NCBI RefSeq assembly: GCF_001468125.1
Contig: NZ_LNYT01000001.1
Coordinates: 62,001-126,000 of the forward strand
Source: Legionella rubrilucens
Lineage (GTDB): Bacteria; Pseudomonadota; Gammaproteobacteria; Legionellales; Legionellaceae
Length of the DNA: 64,000 nt
Direction of reading: 5' to 3'
The notes below the pieces were generated by a model. It searched no databases and was not told where the DNA came from. It worked only from the letters and a program-made list of their open reading frames with translations. The translations under genes were made by a program, and so were the position numbers. Positions 43,693 to 52,416 of this stretch are shown one piece after another. Numbering within the stretch: position 1 is the stretch's first letter; every line of letters begins with the position of its first letter.

Positions 43693-43710
43693 TGGACAAG
43701 GATCGACTGC

Positions 43711-46700
43711 ATGAGAATGGCCCATTTTTTTATTGACAGACCTATTTTTGCCACGGTCATTTCGATCATTATCGTGCTGGTCGGCGGCCTGTCCTATTTC
43801 AATCTGCCCGTCGAACAATACCCGCAGGTGGTTCCGCCCACGATTCAGGTCACCGCGTCCTATCCTGGCGCTAACGCTAACACGGTGGCTGACACAGTGG
43901 CCACCCCCATTGAGCAGGAAATTAACGGCGTCGAAGGCATGCTCTACATGAGTTCGCAATCAACCGATGATGGCCAAATGCGGCTCACCATCACTTTTCA
44001 ATTGGGAACTAACCTCGATCAGGCTCAGGTTCTGGTACAAAATCGCGTGGCCATCGCTGAAGCAAAGCTTCCTGAAGAGGTCAGGCGTTTAGGGGTGACC
44101 ACCGCCAAAAACTCACCTGACTTGCTGCTGGTGATTAATTTATACTCACCCAATGGCCAATACGATCAGACCTTTATTGGTAATTATGCCGTGCTGCAAA
44201 TCCGAGATCGCATCAAACGAATTGAAGGTGTAGGCGATGTGCGCCTGTTTGGGGCAAGTGAATATGCCATGCGTTTATGGTTGAATCCCGATCTCATTGA
44301 CTCGTATGAGCTGACGCCCAATGATGTTCTCGAAGCCCTGCGTTCACAGAATATTCAGGTCGCCAGCGGCGCATTAAACCGACAACCCCAAAAAAAACAA
44401 TACGGCATTGAATACAACATTGAAACACAGGGGCGTTTGATAAAACCCGAAGAATTCGAAAACATCATCATCAAATCCGGCGAAGGCGGCCGCATTCTTC
44501 GTCTTAAAGACATCGGCCGGGTTGAACTCGGATCGCAGGACTACCTTACACGCGGCTACCTCGGCAAATACCCCGCAGTGGCCCTGCCTGTTTTCCAGCG
44601 TCCAGGCACTAACGCACTGGCCACCACGGATGCCATTATCGCAGCCATGAATGATCTGTCGACACGCTTCCCCAAGGGCATTGACTACAAAATTGCCTAC
44701 AACCCCACGGAATTTGTTAAAGAATCCATCCGTGAAGTATCCAAAACCATTTTTGAAGCCATTGTTCTGGTCGTGCTGGTCATTCTTGTTTTTTTACAGT
44801 CCTGGCGCGCCGCCATTATTCCGGTTGTAGCGATTCCTATTTCATTAATCGGCACCTTTGCCGTCATGCAGGCCATTGGCTTTTCACTGAATTACCTGAC
44901 CTTGTTTGGATTGGTGTTAGCCATCGGCATTGTCGTGGATGACGCCATTGTCGTGGTTGAAAACATGGAGCGGAATATAGAGGCTGGTTTGGGTGTACGT
45001 GACGCGGCCAGGAAAACCATGAGCGAAGTAGGTTCGGCTTTGGTCGCGATTGGCCTGGTTCTTATTGCCGTCTTTCTACCGACGATCTTCCTTAAAGGCA
45101 TATCCGGACGCTTTTATCAGCAATTTGGTGCAACGGTTTCAGTTGCCACAGCCATTTCAGTTTTTGTGTCCCTGACCTTAAGTCCTGCGCTGGCTGCTCT
45201 GCTGCTTAAGGCGCATCATCACAGGGAAGGCGAAACCATTCCTTTTTTCAAAAGACCATTGCTCGCCTTTAACCGTTTTCTGCAATCCCTTTCCAAACGC
45301 TATGGCAAAGCCATCAGCGCGCTGACACGCCGTGCAAGTGTGGTTTTGGTCGTCTATCTGGTGTTAATTTCCCTCACTGCGCTGCTCTTTTATGTTGTTC
45401 CACGCGGATTTATCCCCAAGCAGGATCAGGGCTATTTTATCGTGTCCATTCAACTGCCGCCGGGGGCGTCATTAAGCCGAACCGACCAGGTAGTGCAGAT
45501 GGCCATTGCCAAAATTCTTGAAACACCCGGCATTGCCAATGCCGTGGCCTTCACCGGATTTTCAGGCGCCACCTTCTCAAACTCATCCAATGCTGCCGCG
45601 ATTTTCTCGGTCATGAGCTCGTTTAGGGAGCGTGAACGCCTGGGGTTAAGCTATAACGACATGCTCTCTACCTTAAGGCAAAAACTGAATACGATTAAGG
45701 AAGCCGTGATTGTCGTCATTCCACCGCCGCCCGTCCGGGGAATTGGTAACGCTGGCGGATTTAAAATGATGATTCAGGATCGCGGCGGGCGCGGCATTGA
45801 GGTGTTAACCGAGGCGGTTGCCACCTTGGCTGAACAGGCCAACAAGTCGCAGGCAGCCACGTCCGTCTTCACTTTTTTTGAAAACAGCACGCCAAGAATC
45901 CGCTTGCAGCTCGACCGCGAGAAGGCGGAGCGCCTGGGCGTACCTGTCGCACGAATCACGGAAGCACTGGAAGTTTATCTTGGATCCGTCTTCATCAATG
46001 ACTTCAATTATTTAGGTCGGACTTTTCGTGTCATCGCTCAGGCTGACTCAGACTATCGCCATACGGCCGATGATTTGCTGCGCATCAAGGTGAGAAACAA
46101 CCGGGGGGAGATGGTGCCTATCGGCTCTGTCGCAACCATGGAAAACACCATAGGGCCCACCCGCTGGCCTCGGTACAACCTGTATAATGCCATTGATCTG
46201 CTGGGTGATATTGCCCCGGGATACAGTACCGGCGATACACTCGCGACGATGGAAAATTTAGCTGCTCAATACCTGCCGGATGGCATTGGTTATGAATGGA
46301 CGGAAATTGCCTACCAGCAGAAAGCCGTCGGTCATACCGCAATCATTGCTTTTGTATTAAGCGTCATTTTTGTGTTTTTAGTATTAGCCGCTCTCTATGA
46401 AAGCTGGATCTTACCACTGGCGGTTATTCTCATTGTTCCCATGTGCCTGTTCTCATCCATGATAGGCATTCAATTACTGGGTATGGAAAACAACATCATG
46501 ACCCAGATTGGTTTTATTATCCTTATCGGTCTTGCCTGTAAAAATGCCATTCTAATCGTCGAATTCGCACGCAAACTGGAACTTGGCGGTGCCAACCGCT
46601 GGAAAGCGGCAATTTTAGCCGCCAAACTGAGGCTTCGACCCATCCTGATGACTTCCTTTGCCTTTATTTTAGGTGTATTTCCCTTAGTCATTGCCGCAGG

Positions 46701-46845
46701 TGCAGGCGCAGAAATGAGACGGGCCTTAGGTGTGGCGGTCTTCAGCGGCATGCTGGGCGTCACTTTTTTTGGGTTAATTTTTACCCCGGTTTTTTATGTA
46801 TTAACCAGCCGATTCAGCCGGCATAACCGGCCAAAATTAGATTAA
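43711..46845 (+). CDS. RND multidrug efflux transporter, HAE1 family (MexF/AcrB type)
   Basis: Inner-membrane proton-driven pump, 1044 residues, with the twelve-helix and two large periplasmic loop plan of hydrophobe/amphiphile efflux-1 pumps. The N-terminus MAHFFIDRPIFATVISIII, the TM4 proton-relay acidic pair in IGIVVDDAIVVVENMERN, the GFIPKQDQGYFIVSIQLPPGAS loop and the C-terminal IGLACKNAILIVEFARKL with LRPILMTSFAFILGVFPL are all typical. AAGGA stands eight bases before the ATG. The stop shares four bases with the convergent YopJ-like gene. Substrate range cannot be inferred. Confidence 0.95.
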   Translation: MRMAHFFIDRPIFATVISIIIVLVGGLSYFNLPVEQYPQVVPPTIQVTASYPGANANTVADTVATPIEQEINGVEGMLYMSSQSTDDGQMRLTITFQLGTNLDQAQVLVQNRVAIAEAKLPEEVRRLGVTTAKNSPDLLLVINLYSPNGQYDQTFIGNYAVLQIRDRIKRIEGVGDVRLFGASEYAMRLWLNPDLIDSYELTPNDVLEALRSQNIQVASGALNRQPQKKQYGIEYNIETQGRLIKPEEFENIIIKSGEGGRILRLKDIGRVELGSQDYLTRGYLGKYPAVALPVFQRPGTNALATTDAIIAAMNDLSTRFPKGIDYKIAYNPTEFVKESIREVSKTIFEAIVLVVLVILVFLQSWRAAIIPVVAIPISLIGTFAVMQAIGFSLNYLTLFGLVLAIGIVVDDAIVVVENMERNIEAGLGVRDAARKTMSEVGSALVAIGLVLIAVFLPTIFLKGISGRFYQQFGATVSVATAISVFVSLTLSPALAALLLKAHHHREGETIPFFKRPLLAFNRFLQSLSKRYGKAISALTRRASVVLVVYLVLISLTALLFYVVPRGFIPKQDQGYFIVSIQLPPGASLSRTDQVVQMAIAKILETPGIANAVAFTGFSGATFSNSSNAAAIFSVMSSFRERERLGLSYNDMLSTLRQKLNTIKEAVIVVIPPPPVRGIGNAGGFKMMIQDRGGRGIEVLTEAVATLAEQANKSQAATSVFTFFENSTPRIRLQLDREKAERLGVPVARITEALEVYLGSVFINDFNYLGRTFRVIAQADSDYRHTADDLLRIKVRNNRGEMVPIGSVATMENTIGPTRWPRYNLYNAIDLLGDIAPGYSTGDTLATMENLAAQYLPDGIGYEWTEIAYQQKAVGHTAIIAFVLSVIFVFLVLAALYESWILPLAVILIVPMCLFSSMIGIQLLGMENNIMTQIGFIILIGLACKNAILIVEFARKLELGGANRWKAAILAAKLRLRPILMTSFAFILGVFPLVIAAGAGAEMRRALGVAVFSGMLGVTFFGLIFTPVFYVLTSRFSRHNRPKLD

Positions 46846-47924
46846 CTGAATGTTGGCCTGGACATGGCCTGAATGGCCAGGGTTTCATTGACCCACTGAT
46901 TGAGCCCCACCATTCGCTGGGCTACAATGGCTGCAGCCACTTGATCATTCACGAAAGGTTGTGGGGGTCGAGCGCCCGAGGGAGAACCGGCTTCGACCTG
47001 GGGTTGGGTCTCTGATTGTTCCGAGACTTTGGCTAAATAAGCTCTCAAATGACTGTTTTGTTCCTTCATTTTGAAGTTAATGCGTAAATTACGCTCCTCT
47101 TTCTCGCCATGACGATCCTCTACAATCAGACGATAGCGGGAAGTCGATAACCGGAAGGTTGCGCCTTTAGCATTCACGATCTGATCGCCGGCATGTCTTG
47201 TCACGTCATCAATAATCGGGAGGGATTGGGTTATTCGCACCAATCGCGGCGGCAAGGCACCCACAACAACGGGAAAATCATACGTGTCTCTGATTTGCTC
47301 CTCATCCATGCAGCCGATGATGCCGGTTTTATAGAACTCGATAAGGCTTTTGCATTCGCTGGTATTCACCCCTTTTTCATGGTCTCTCATGTACTGATAC
47401 AAGTCTTCGAAATCGGATTGATTGGACAACATGGCAATACTATCCAGAGCCAGGTAAGGGCAGGTTCGGCCAGCAATCTGCAGGATCGTAGTCGGTAGGT
47501 ACACGGTTGTTTTGCAAAATTCTGCCAGGCCGCCAAATCGGATCGAGTCGCTCAACAACAAGGCCAGCATTACAGATTGCTTCATGCCCAGGGGATCACA
47601 GATGAGCACATCCAGTGTCGGTTTGCCCTCTGCGTTTGCCTTAAACACAAACTCCACAAAAGACCAGTGGGTCAAGGCAGAACCTTTATTACCCACCGCC
47701 ACCTGAAACCTAAAATCGCAGGCATTGCTGTCAATGATTGTGATCAACGCGTTATCAAGTTCAGCAATTTCTGAGCTGAGCATGGCAAAGGCATGCAAAT
47801 CGCTGCCTTTTTCTTGCCGCTCACAGCGTTTAACATGCAAAGACAGAGCCATTGCTTCAACCGGAATATCGCCGGGTTGACCAAACTCTTTAAGGAGGTG
47901 TTCCATTTCAGATACAGACTTCAT
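46842..47924 (-). CDS. YopJ-like (clan CE, C55) acetyltransferase/protease domain protein, candidate effector
   Basis: A 360-residue protein with no signal peptide or membrane helix. The order and spacing of candidate catalytic residues follow the YopJ family: His86 in LTHWSFVEF, Asp110 in LDVLICDPLG, Gln149 and Cys155 in QIAGRTCPYLALDSIAML. From memory of YopJ (His109, Glu128, Gln six before Cys172), the acid-to-Cys and Gln-to-Cys distances agree within one residue, and the His-to-acid gap is five longer. A segment LIEFYKTGIIGC resembles a conserved EFYKH stretch after the Cys. YopJ-type enzymes acetylate host Ser/Thr/Lys using CoA and inositol hexaphosphate. The C-terminus after residue 300 is low in structure. 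Protease activity (clan CE, SUMO/ubiquitin) is an alternative. Confidence 0.7.
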   Translation of the reverse strand: MKSVSEMEHLLKEFGQPGDIPVEAMALSLHVKRCERQEKGSDLHAFAMLSSEIAELDNALITIIDSNACDFRFQVAVGNKGSALTHWSFVEFVFKANAEGKPTLDVLICDPLGMKQSVMLALLLSDSIRFGGLAEFCKTTVYLPTTILQIAGRTCPYLALDSIAMLSNQSDFEDLYQYMRDHEKGVNTSECKSLIEFYKTGIIGCMDEEQIRDTYDFPVVVGALPPRLVRITQSLPIIDDVTRHAGDQIVNAKGATFRLSTSRYRLIVEDRHGEKEERNLRINFKMKEQNSHLRAYLAKVSEQSETQPQVEAGSPSGARPPQPFVNDQVAAAIVAQRMVGLNQWVNETLAIQAMSRPTFS

Positions 47925-47955
47925 TTAGGACTACTCGTTTTTTCAGTATCCCAAC

Positions 47956-47984
47956 ATTATGCACAACTGCTGTAGTTTTTTCAA
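47956..47984 (-). promoter_or_regulatory. Probable sigma-70 promoter of the YopJ-like gene
   Basis: On the minus strand TTGAAA (47984-47979) and CATAAT (47961-47956) are separated by exactly 17 bases. Transcription would begin near 47949, about 25 bases before the ATG at 47924, which has only a weak ribosome-binding site. Confidence 0.55.
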
Positions 47985-48023
47985 TCAGTTTGTTTCATAT
48001 TTGCATAAATATGCACGTTTTTA

Positions 48024-48051
48024 TTGCAATGACTCTCATTTAGTGTAAAAT
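48024..48051 (+). promoter_or_regulatory. Possible promoter of mltA
   Basis: TTGCAA (48024-48029) and TAAAAT (48046-48051) are separated by 16 bases and preceded by GTG before the -10. The -10 ends only 10 bases before the mltA ATG, so the leader would be extremely short; the call is tentative. Confidence 0.35.
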
Positions 48052-48061
48052 TTGCCCAGTT

Positions 48062-49255
48062 ATGAAACTGAAAATTTTAGCGATTATTACAGGGATAGCG
48101 ATTGCCGTCTTAAGCTTCACCGTCTGGCTTAAAAAACCCAATGCGCTTAAACTTCGACCTGCAGCATTTAAGGCACTGCCTGGCTGGCAACAGGCGGATC
48201 TCGTCCAGTCATTAACCACCTTTAAACACTCGTGCAAAACCTTTCTGCGCCAGGATCCGCGCGCTCAGGCAGGCAGTCACAGGATTCCGCTGTTGGTTAA
48301 GGATTGGCAACCGGCCTGTCAGGCAGCGCTCGCCATCCATCACCTCGACAGGCAATCAGCCCGTGCTTTTTTTGAAACATGGTTTACCCCGGTTGAATTT
48401 TACAACAACCGTCCAGTCAAGGGGCTTTTCACTGGCTATTACATGCCGCTGCTTTATGGCAGTCTGACTAAAACCGAGGCGTTTCATGTGCCAATTTATG
48501 GCCTCCCCTCGAATTTAGTGACCGTCAATCTCGGTGATTTCAATTCCCGGTATAACCATTCCCGTATTGTCGGGCGGTTGCAGGGCAATCAGTTGGTTCC
48601 CTACCCTACCCGAAAACAAATTAATGAAGGGGCCATTGAGGGTAAAGCTCCCGTTCTGGTTTGGGTTAACAGTGCCATTGATCGCCTTTTTCTGGAAATT
48701 CAGGGCTCAGGCGTTGTACAACTACCCGATGGACGCCGGTTGTATGTCGGGTATGCCGGTGAAAACGGCGCACCGTATACGCCAGTCGGGCGCATCCTGG
48801 TTGAAAAAGGGATTATGACTAAAAAAACCGCCTCCATGCAAGGCATCCGGGCTTACCTTGAAGCGCATCCTGACGAAATGGACAGGATTATTAATCAAAA
48901 CAAATCCTTTGTCTTTTTCCGTATCCTCAAGCAAACAGCCGCATTGGGTGCACAGGGGATTGCACTGACCCCCGGTTATTCGTTAGCAGTAGACAGGCAA
49001 TGGATCCCGCTGGGAGCACCTCTCTGGCTGAGCACAACCCATCCCGACAAGACCCATCAGGACAGGAAAACCCTGCAACGGCTGATGATAGCCCAGGATA
49101 CCGGTGGGGCCATTCGCGGCATGGTCAGGGGGGATGTTTTCTGGGGTGCAGGCCAAACAGCAACCGACATCGCAGGAAAAATGAAGAACAAGGGACGATA
49201 CTGGCTATTATTGCCAAGGCATTCCATCCCGCATCTGCCTAAATCACTTTCTTAA
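48062..49255 (+). CDS. mltA: Membrane-bound lytic murein transglycosylase A
   Basis: Cleaves peptidoglycan between MurNAc and GlcNAc with 1,6-anhydro product formation, acting in the periplasm. The 397-residue protein has an N-terminal hydrophobic anchor (residues about 4-23) without an evident lipobox, FFETWFTPVEFYNN, FTGYYMPLLYGSL, the MltA domain (VWVNSAIDRLFLEIQGSGVVQLPDG) and the C-terminal 3D-type RLMIAQDTGGAIRGMVRGDVFWGAG carrying the catalytic Asp region. The start at 48062 lacks a strong Shine-Dalgarno. It shares four bases of stop codon with the convergent deacetylase. Confidence 0.93.
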   Translation: MKLKILAIITGIAIAVLSFTVWLKKPNALKLRPAAFKALPGWQQADLVQSLTTFKHSCKTFLRQDPRAQAGSHRIPLLVKDWQPACQAALAIHHLDRQSARAFFETWFTPVEFYNNRPVKGLFTGYYMPLLYGSLTKTEAFHVPIYGLPSNLVTVNLGDFNSRYNHSRIVGRLQGNQLVPYPTRKQINEGAIEGKAPVLVWVNSAIDRLFLEIQGSGVVQLPDGRRLYVGYAGENGAPYTPVGRILVEKGIMTKKTASMQGIRAYLEAHPDEMDRIINQNKSFVFFRILKQTAALGAQGIALTPGYSLAVDRQWIPLGAPLWLSTTHPDKTHQDRKTLQRLMIAQDTGGAIRGMVRGDVFWGAGQTATDIAGKMKNKGRYWLLLPRHSIPHLPKSLS

Positions 49256-50115
49256 TCGGCCGAAGGCGATTTTTCAAGGAGTGACTTAAGCAGAGGACTT
49301 AAGAGGATGGCCTTGGGCTCCACCTCAACGGGGAGAGATCCTGCGCTTAAAATTTCTTCCAGGCTGACAATTTTGTAGCCATTTTTCTGGTACATTTCAA
49401 TAATATCTTTAAGCACCAGGCTGTTCAGCAGATTGGCATGGATTAACAAAATCTGCCTGGAATCCGCATCACCCCGCTTTTTTGCCCTGGCTTCCGCTTT
49501 TAGTGTCTGGTTCCAGATAAACGTTAAATAACGTTTTTTAAATGAGGGCAGATTCTGCTGGCGATTACGCCAGTGAATCGCTAAAAATTGTGCGTTGAAT
49601 TGAAAGTCTTTACTGTCTACAGTGACTGGGGCGATCACATAGCCATGAGCGGTTAAAAAATCATATACCTGCTGTTTTTTTTCACCTTGACTTTCGGCTA
49701 AATAAGGGTAGCGGAAATACTTGTTGCCAACCAGTAAAGGCGCCAATACCTTGTCAGCACGCTCGATGTCCTGGGTGTATTGCTGCGCCGTCACGCTGTT
49801 TAAACTGCGGTGAGAATAGGTATGATTTCCCAGCAGATAACCGTCATTACGAAATTTCTCCAATAACTGCCACTGATCTTTTTCGATGGTTCCAGCGATC
49901 ACAAAGCAGGCCGCCGGAACTTTGTATTGATTTAAGGTATCCAGGATTTTAGTGAGCCGTTCATTTTCACGCCGGATTCGTCCAGGATCATTGTGGGTTG
50001 AGCCTACAAAGGGAAGATCATCAATGGTAATGGCTATCTCCCGTACTTGCGCAAACAGGGTTGAACAGGAAAAACACACCAAACCCAGCAAGAATTGACT
50101 ATAGTTTTTCAGCAT
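49252..50115 (-). CDS. Secreted polysaccharide deacetylase (NodB fold)
   Basis: A 287-residue protein with a signal peptide (FLLGLVCFSCSTLFA) and a NodB deacetylase domain. Catalytic and metal-binding motifs are the Asp pair in AITIDDLPFVGSTHND, the HxxxH in LGNHTYSHRSLNSVT, FRYPYLAESQGEKKQQVYDFL and the C-terminal ILLIHANLLNSLVLKDIIEMYQ. It probably deacetylates a cell-wall or surface sugar polymer in the periplasm or outside; peptidoglycan or chitin-like substrates are both possible. It converges with mltA, a murein enzyme, and roxA lies upstream on the same strand with a hairpin between. Confidence 0.9.
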   Translation of the reverse strand: MLKNYSQFLLGLVCFSCSTLFAQVREIAITIDDLPFVGSTHNDPGRIRRENERLTKILDTLNQYKVPAACFVIAGTIEKDQWQLLEKFRNDGYLLGNHTYSHRSLNSVTAQQYTQDIERADKVLAPLLVGNKYFRYPYLAESQGEKKQQVYDFLTAHGYVIAPVTVDSKDFQFNAQFLAIHWRNRQQNLPSFKKRYLTFIWNQTLKAEARAKKRGDADSRQILLIHANLLNSLVLKDIIEMYQKNGYKIVSLEEILSAGSLPVEVEPKAILLSPLLKSLLEKSPSAD

Positions 50116-50210
50116 GATCTGTCCTTATGATTATGCAGGCTAAGTGATGATTTTCCACCTGATTGGCTTAGTATTACTTTAAACAGACCATTTACACAAT
50201 ACGTCCTTCT

Positions 50211-50234
50211 CCCCGGCCCTCGCTAGAGGCGGGG
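50211..50234. terminator. GC-rich hairpin after roxA
   Basis: An imperfect hairpin (CCCCG-GC-CCTC-GCTA-GAGG-CGGGG) lies ten bases past the roxA stop and upstream of the deacetylase gene. The stem pairs CCCCG with CGGGG and CCTC with GAGG. No T-run follows on the minus strand. It may be a terminator, or a relative of the repeat-like hairpin at 13046-13065. Confidence 0.4.
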
Positions 50235-50244
50235 AAGAGTCCCC

Positions 50245-51417
50245 CTAGACATCACAATCAAGCCATTGCAATTCCCATAATTCATAAAGAAACAACTGAT
50301 TATCCTTGTTGTTTAAATACGGAGTCAGTTCTGTCAGCGGCACAAACCGATTGTCGGCGACCAGCTTAATGAGTGACGAGGACACACCTTCCGTGTTCCA
50401 GCCGCAACCGTTAACAAACAGCTTCAATGTGTCATCGGACTGGATTTCATAGGCAAAACGGCACAAACTGTTACGCGTTAAACCAGGACTGTTTTCAAGT
50501 TCTGATAAAAAAAGCTCCAAATCGTCTGTTTCTTCATTAGGAATAGGTAACAGTTCTTCAGCCTGCTGATCCAGACGGGTTACAAAACAACCAAACCAGT
50601 GACGCAGCCTCTCCTCGTCATCAAGGATGTTTTGCAAAACACGCTTGGCCTCACGGATGGCCTGAGCAGGCAACTCCCCGCTGCCCTTCAGGTTACGCCA
50701 GTCCGGATCCTGATATAACTCATGGTGCAGGCTGTTTTCTGCCAGGTATTCACCAAAACTTTCCCATAATTCCAACGATTGATAACTTCGGTATCCGAAG
50801 GAGTAAGTCATGCAATCCGGAGATAGGGAAATACCGTGATGGGCGATGTGAGGCGGCAGATACAGCATGTCGCCCGGTTCTAAAATAAATTCTTCTTCAA
50901 CGAGGAATTTATCCATGATACGCAAATCAACATTGGGTAAATAATTTTCCATTTCACAATGCTTTGATGACAGCAGCCATTGACGTCGGCCCTGAGCTTG
51001 AAACAGAAAAACATCATAATGATCATAGTGAGGTCCAACACTGCCCTGCTCTACCGCATAGCTAATCATAACATCATCAACACGCCAATGGGGTAAAAAA
51101 TTGAAATGGTCGAGTAAGGCTGCCACTTCCGGGATGAAGCGATCAACGCCCTGCACCAGTAAAGTCCAATGACTTCGCGGCAATTGAGTGAAATCACGCT
51201 CCTGGAACGGTCCACGCTTTAGATGCCAGAATGGCTTTTTTTCCGGCGTATGAATAACGAGACGGCTTTCCACGTCCTCTTCAAGCGCAAGCCCCGCCAA
51301 CTCATCGCCGCTTAAAAGATTAATAAAATCGGGCAATGCTTTTCTAAAAACCAGCGGTTTCTTCTGCCAGTATTGCGCGAGGAAATCCTCTTTGTTCAGG
51401 TTTTGAAAATTAATCAT
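50245..51417 (-). CDS. roxA: JmjC-type ribosomal oxygenase (RoxA/YcfD, L16 arginine hydroxylase)
   Basis: Fe(II)/2-oxoglutarate dioxygenase that hydroxylates an arginine of ribosomal protein L16 in E. coli. About 390 residues. The JmjC core is seen in SVGPHYDHYDVFLFQAQGRRQWLLSS (HxD iron ligands in HYD) and YLPPHIAHHGISLSPDCMTYSFGYRS (distal His), with N-terminal YWQKKPLVFRKALP. The C-terminal part has a dimerisation and winged-helix region. The ATG at 51417 has AAGGAG six bases upstream; the frame continues to 51459. It follows the secreted-protein gene by 19 bases and may be co-transcribed. Confidence 0.92.
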   Translation of the reverse strand: MINFQNLNKEDFLAQYWQKKPLVFRKALPDFINLLSGDELAGLALEEDVESRLVIHTPEKKPFWHLKRGPFQERDFTQLPRSHWTLLVQGVDRFIPEVAALLDHFNFLPHWRVDDVMISYAVEQGSVGPHYDHYDVFLFQAQGRRQWLLSSKHCEMENYLPNVDLRIMDKFLVEEEFILEPGDMLYLPPHIAHHGISLSPDCMTYSFGYRSYQSLELWESFGEYLAENSLHHELYQDPDWRNLKGSGELPAQAIREAKRVLQNILDDEERLRHWFGCFVTRLDQQAEELLPIPNEETDDLELFLSELENSPGLTRNSLCRFAYEIQSDDTLKLFVNGCGWNTEGVSSSLIKLVADNRFVPLTELTPYLNNKDNQLFLYELWELQWLDCDV

Positions 51418-51436
51418 ATCAAACTCCTTACGAGTC

Positions 51437-51895
51437 TTAGGCCGTATGGCAAATGACACGGCCGGGAAGCGGCCCCTTGCTGCCCATGACCTGATTTTGA
51501 TAGGTTACTTCGCAATCCGTTAAATTGGGCGGCAGTTTTTTTGTCAATGCAATGATGGTTTGGTTGTATTCACAGAGCATGTAAACCGCATCTTTGGGGG
51601 AAAAGGTCCATTTTGCCCGGCGGCTGTTGTTAATATCCGGTTTAAGCAAGGCCAGCTCATCCGGTTTGCCGGAGTAAAAAGAAATGCCGTCAAGAAAATA
51701 GGTCGCTGCGGGCACAAAGGCATCCCACCCCTGATAGGTTTTCTTAAGAGCCTGCGTGACATCAATGGTGGGCAGGCAGGCAGGCGAAATGCTGTTCACC
51801 CGACTGACCGGAGAAATCCCCTGTTCTGCAAAAACCGGGTGTTGAACCAGCAAAACGATCGTTATCAACAGACTGACCGGCCTGATTTTGTTCAT
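51437..51895 (-). CDS. Small secreted protein, STY0301-like
   Basis: A 152-residue protein with a Sec signal peptide (residues 1-23: LLITIVLLVQHPVFAEQ). Four Cys remain in the mature part (ACLP, MLCEY, DCEV, VICHT), which could form two disulfides. The order Trp...yMLCEYNQTIIALTKKLPPN..C resembles STY0301-type periplasmic proteins of unknown function, but I hold this only as a resemblance. No catalytic motif is seen. It is first in a unit with roxA; the link between the two is unexplained. Confidence 0.75.
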   Translation of the reverse strand: MNKIRPVSLLITIVLLVQHPVFAEQGISPVSRVNSISPACLPTIDVTQALKKTYQGWDAFVPAATYFLDGISFYSGKPDELALLKPDINNSRRAKWTFSPKDAVYMLCEYNQTIIALTKKLPPNLTDCEVTYQNQVMGSKGPLPGRVICHTA

Positions 51896-52018
51896 TGCTT
51901 ATCCTTTTTGATGACGAGGGGAGGAAAATGTTACCTATACTACCAAACATCCTGGCAATAAAAACGCTTTGGGTACAATTAATCTTTTAAAACCATTTCT
52001 GGCTAACAGGCTTGCGCT

Positions 52019-52047
52019 TTGTCTTAAGAAAGGCACTTGACTATAAT
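52019..52047 (+). promoter_or_regulatory. Probable sigma-70 promoter of the small secreted protein gene
   Basis: TTGTCT (52019-52024) and a perfect TATAAT (52042-52047) are separated by 17 bases. Transcription would begin near 52054, and the ATG at 52081 follows an AAGGAAGG Shine-Dalgarno. Confidence 0.65.
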
Positions 52048-52080
52048 TAATTTGATCGATATGTACAAAGGAAGGTCATT

Positions 52081-52416
52081 ATGAGCACCCAATACAACAA
52101 GCCAAGGTTGTTATCAATGGCACTGACCTTAGCTTTCTTACTGCCATTATCCATCGCCAAGAGTTACGCTGAAGGCAGAACGGCCACACCCTCTCAGCCC
52201 TTGCCAGCAGGCCCGCAGTTAGCCTTTTACTTCATGCTCGAGCAAGGTTACTACCCGCCGCCTGCCTACATTTATTACGGCCCTAAACACCGTCATCGCT
52301 ATTACTGGACAGGTTGGCAACCCATTTATTGGCGTCATGGCATACGTTGTCAGCAACGCTGCCTGATCAATCAATGGAATGGCCGTATTCTTCAATGTGA
52401 ACGACGTTGCTTTTAG
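52081..52416 (+). CDS. Small secreted Tyr/Pro- and Cys-rich protein
   Basis: A 111-residue protein with a signal peptide (LLSMALTLAFLLPLSIAKSYA). The mature region is rich in Tyr, Pro, Trp and Arg (YYPPPAYIYYGPKHRHRYYW) and ends with four Cys in RCQQRCLIN and QCERRCF spacing. No family is recognised. The strong Shine-Dalgarno (AAGGAAGG) and promoter argue that it is real. It shares a four-base stop overlap with the convergent RasGEF-domain gene. An envelope or surface role is possible but not supported further. Confidence 0.8.
   Translation: MSTQYNKPRLLSMALTLAFLLPLSIAKSYAEGRTATPSQPLPAGPQLAFYFMLEQGYYPPPAYIYYGPKHRHRYYWTGWQPIYWRHGIRCQQRCLINQWNGRILQCERRCF

Noticed and set aside
46842-47924. SUMO-protease (C48) assignment for the YopJ-like gene
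   Set aside because: The spacing and the EFYK segment after the Cys suit YopJ better; kept only as an alternative in the feature entry.
52048-52069. TTGACT at 52037 as the -35 of the small secreted gene
   Set aside because: It would need a poor -10 (TATGTA) too near the ATG; the TTGTCT-17-TATAAT pair is far better.
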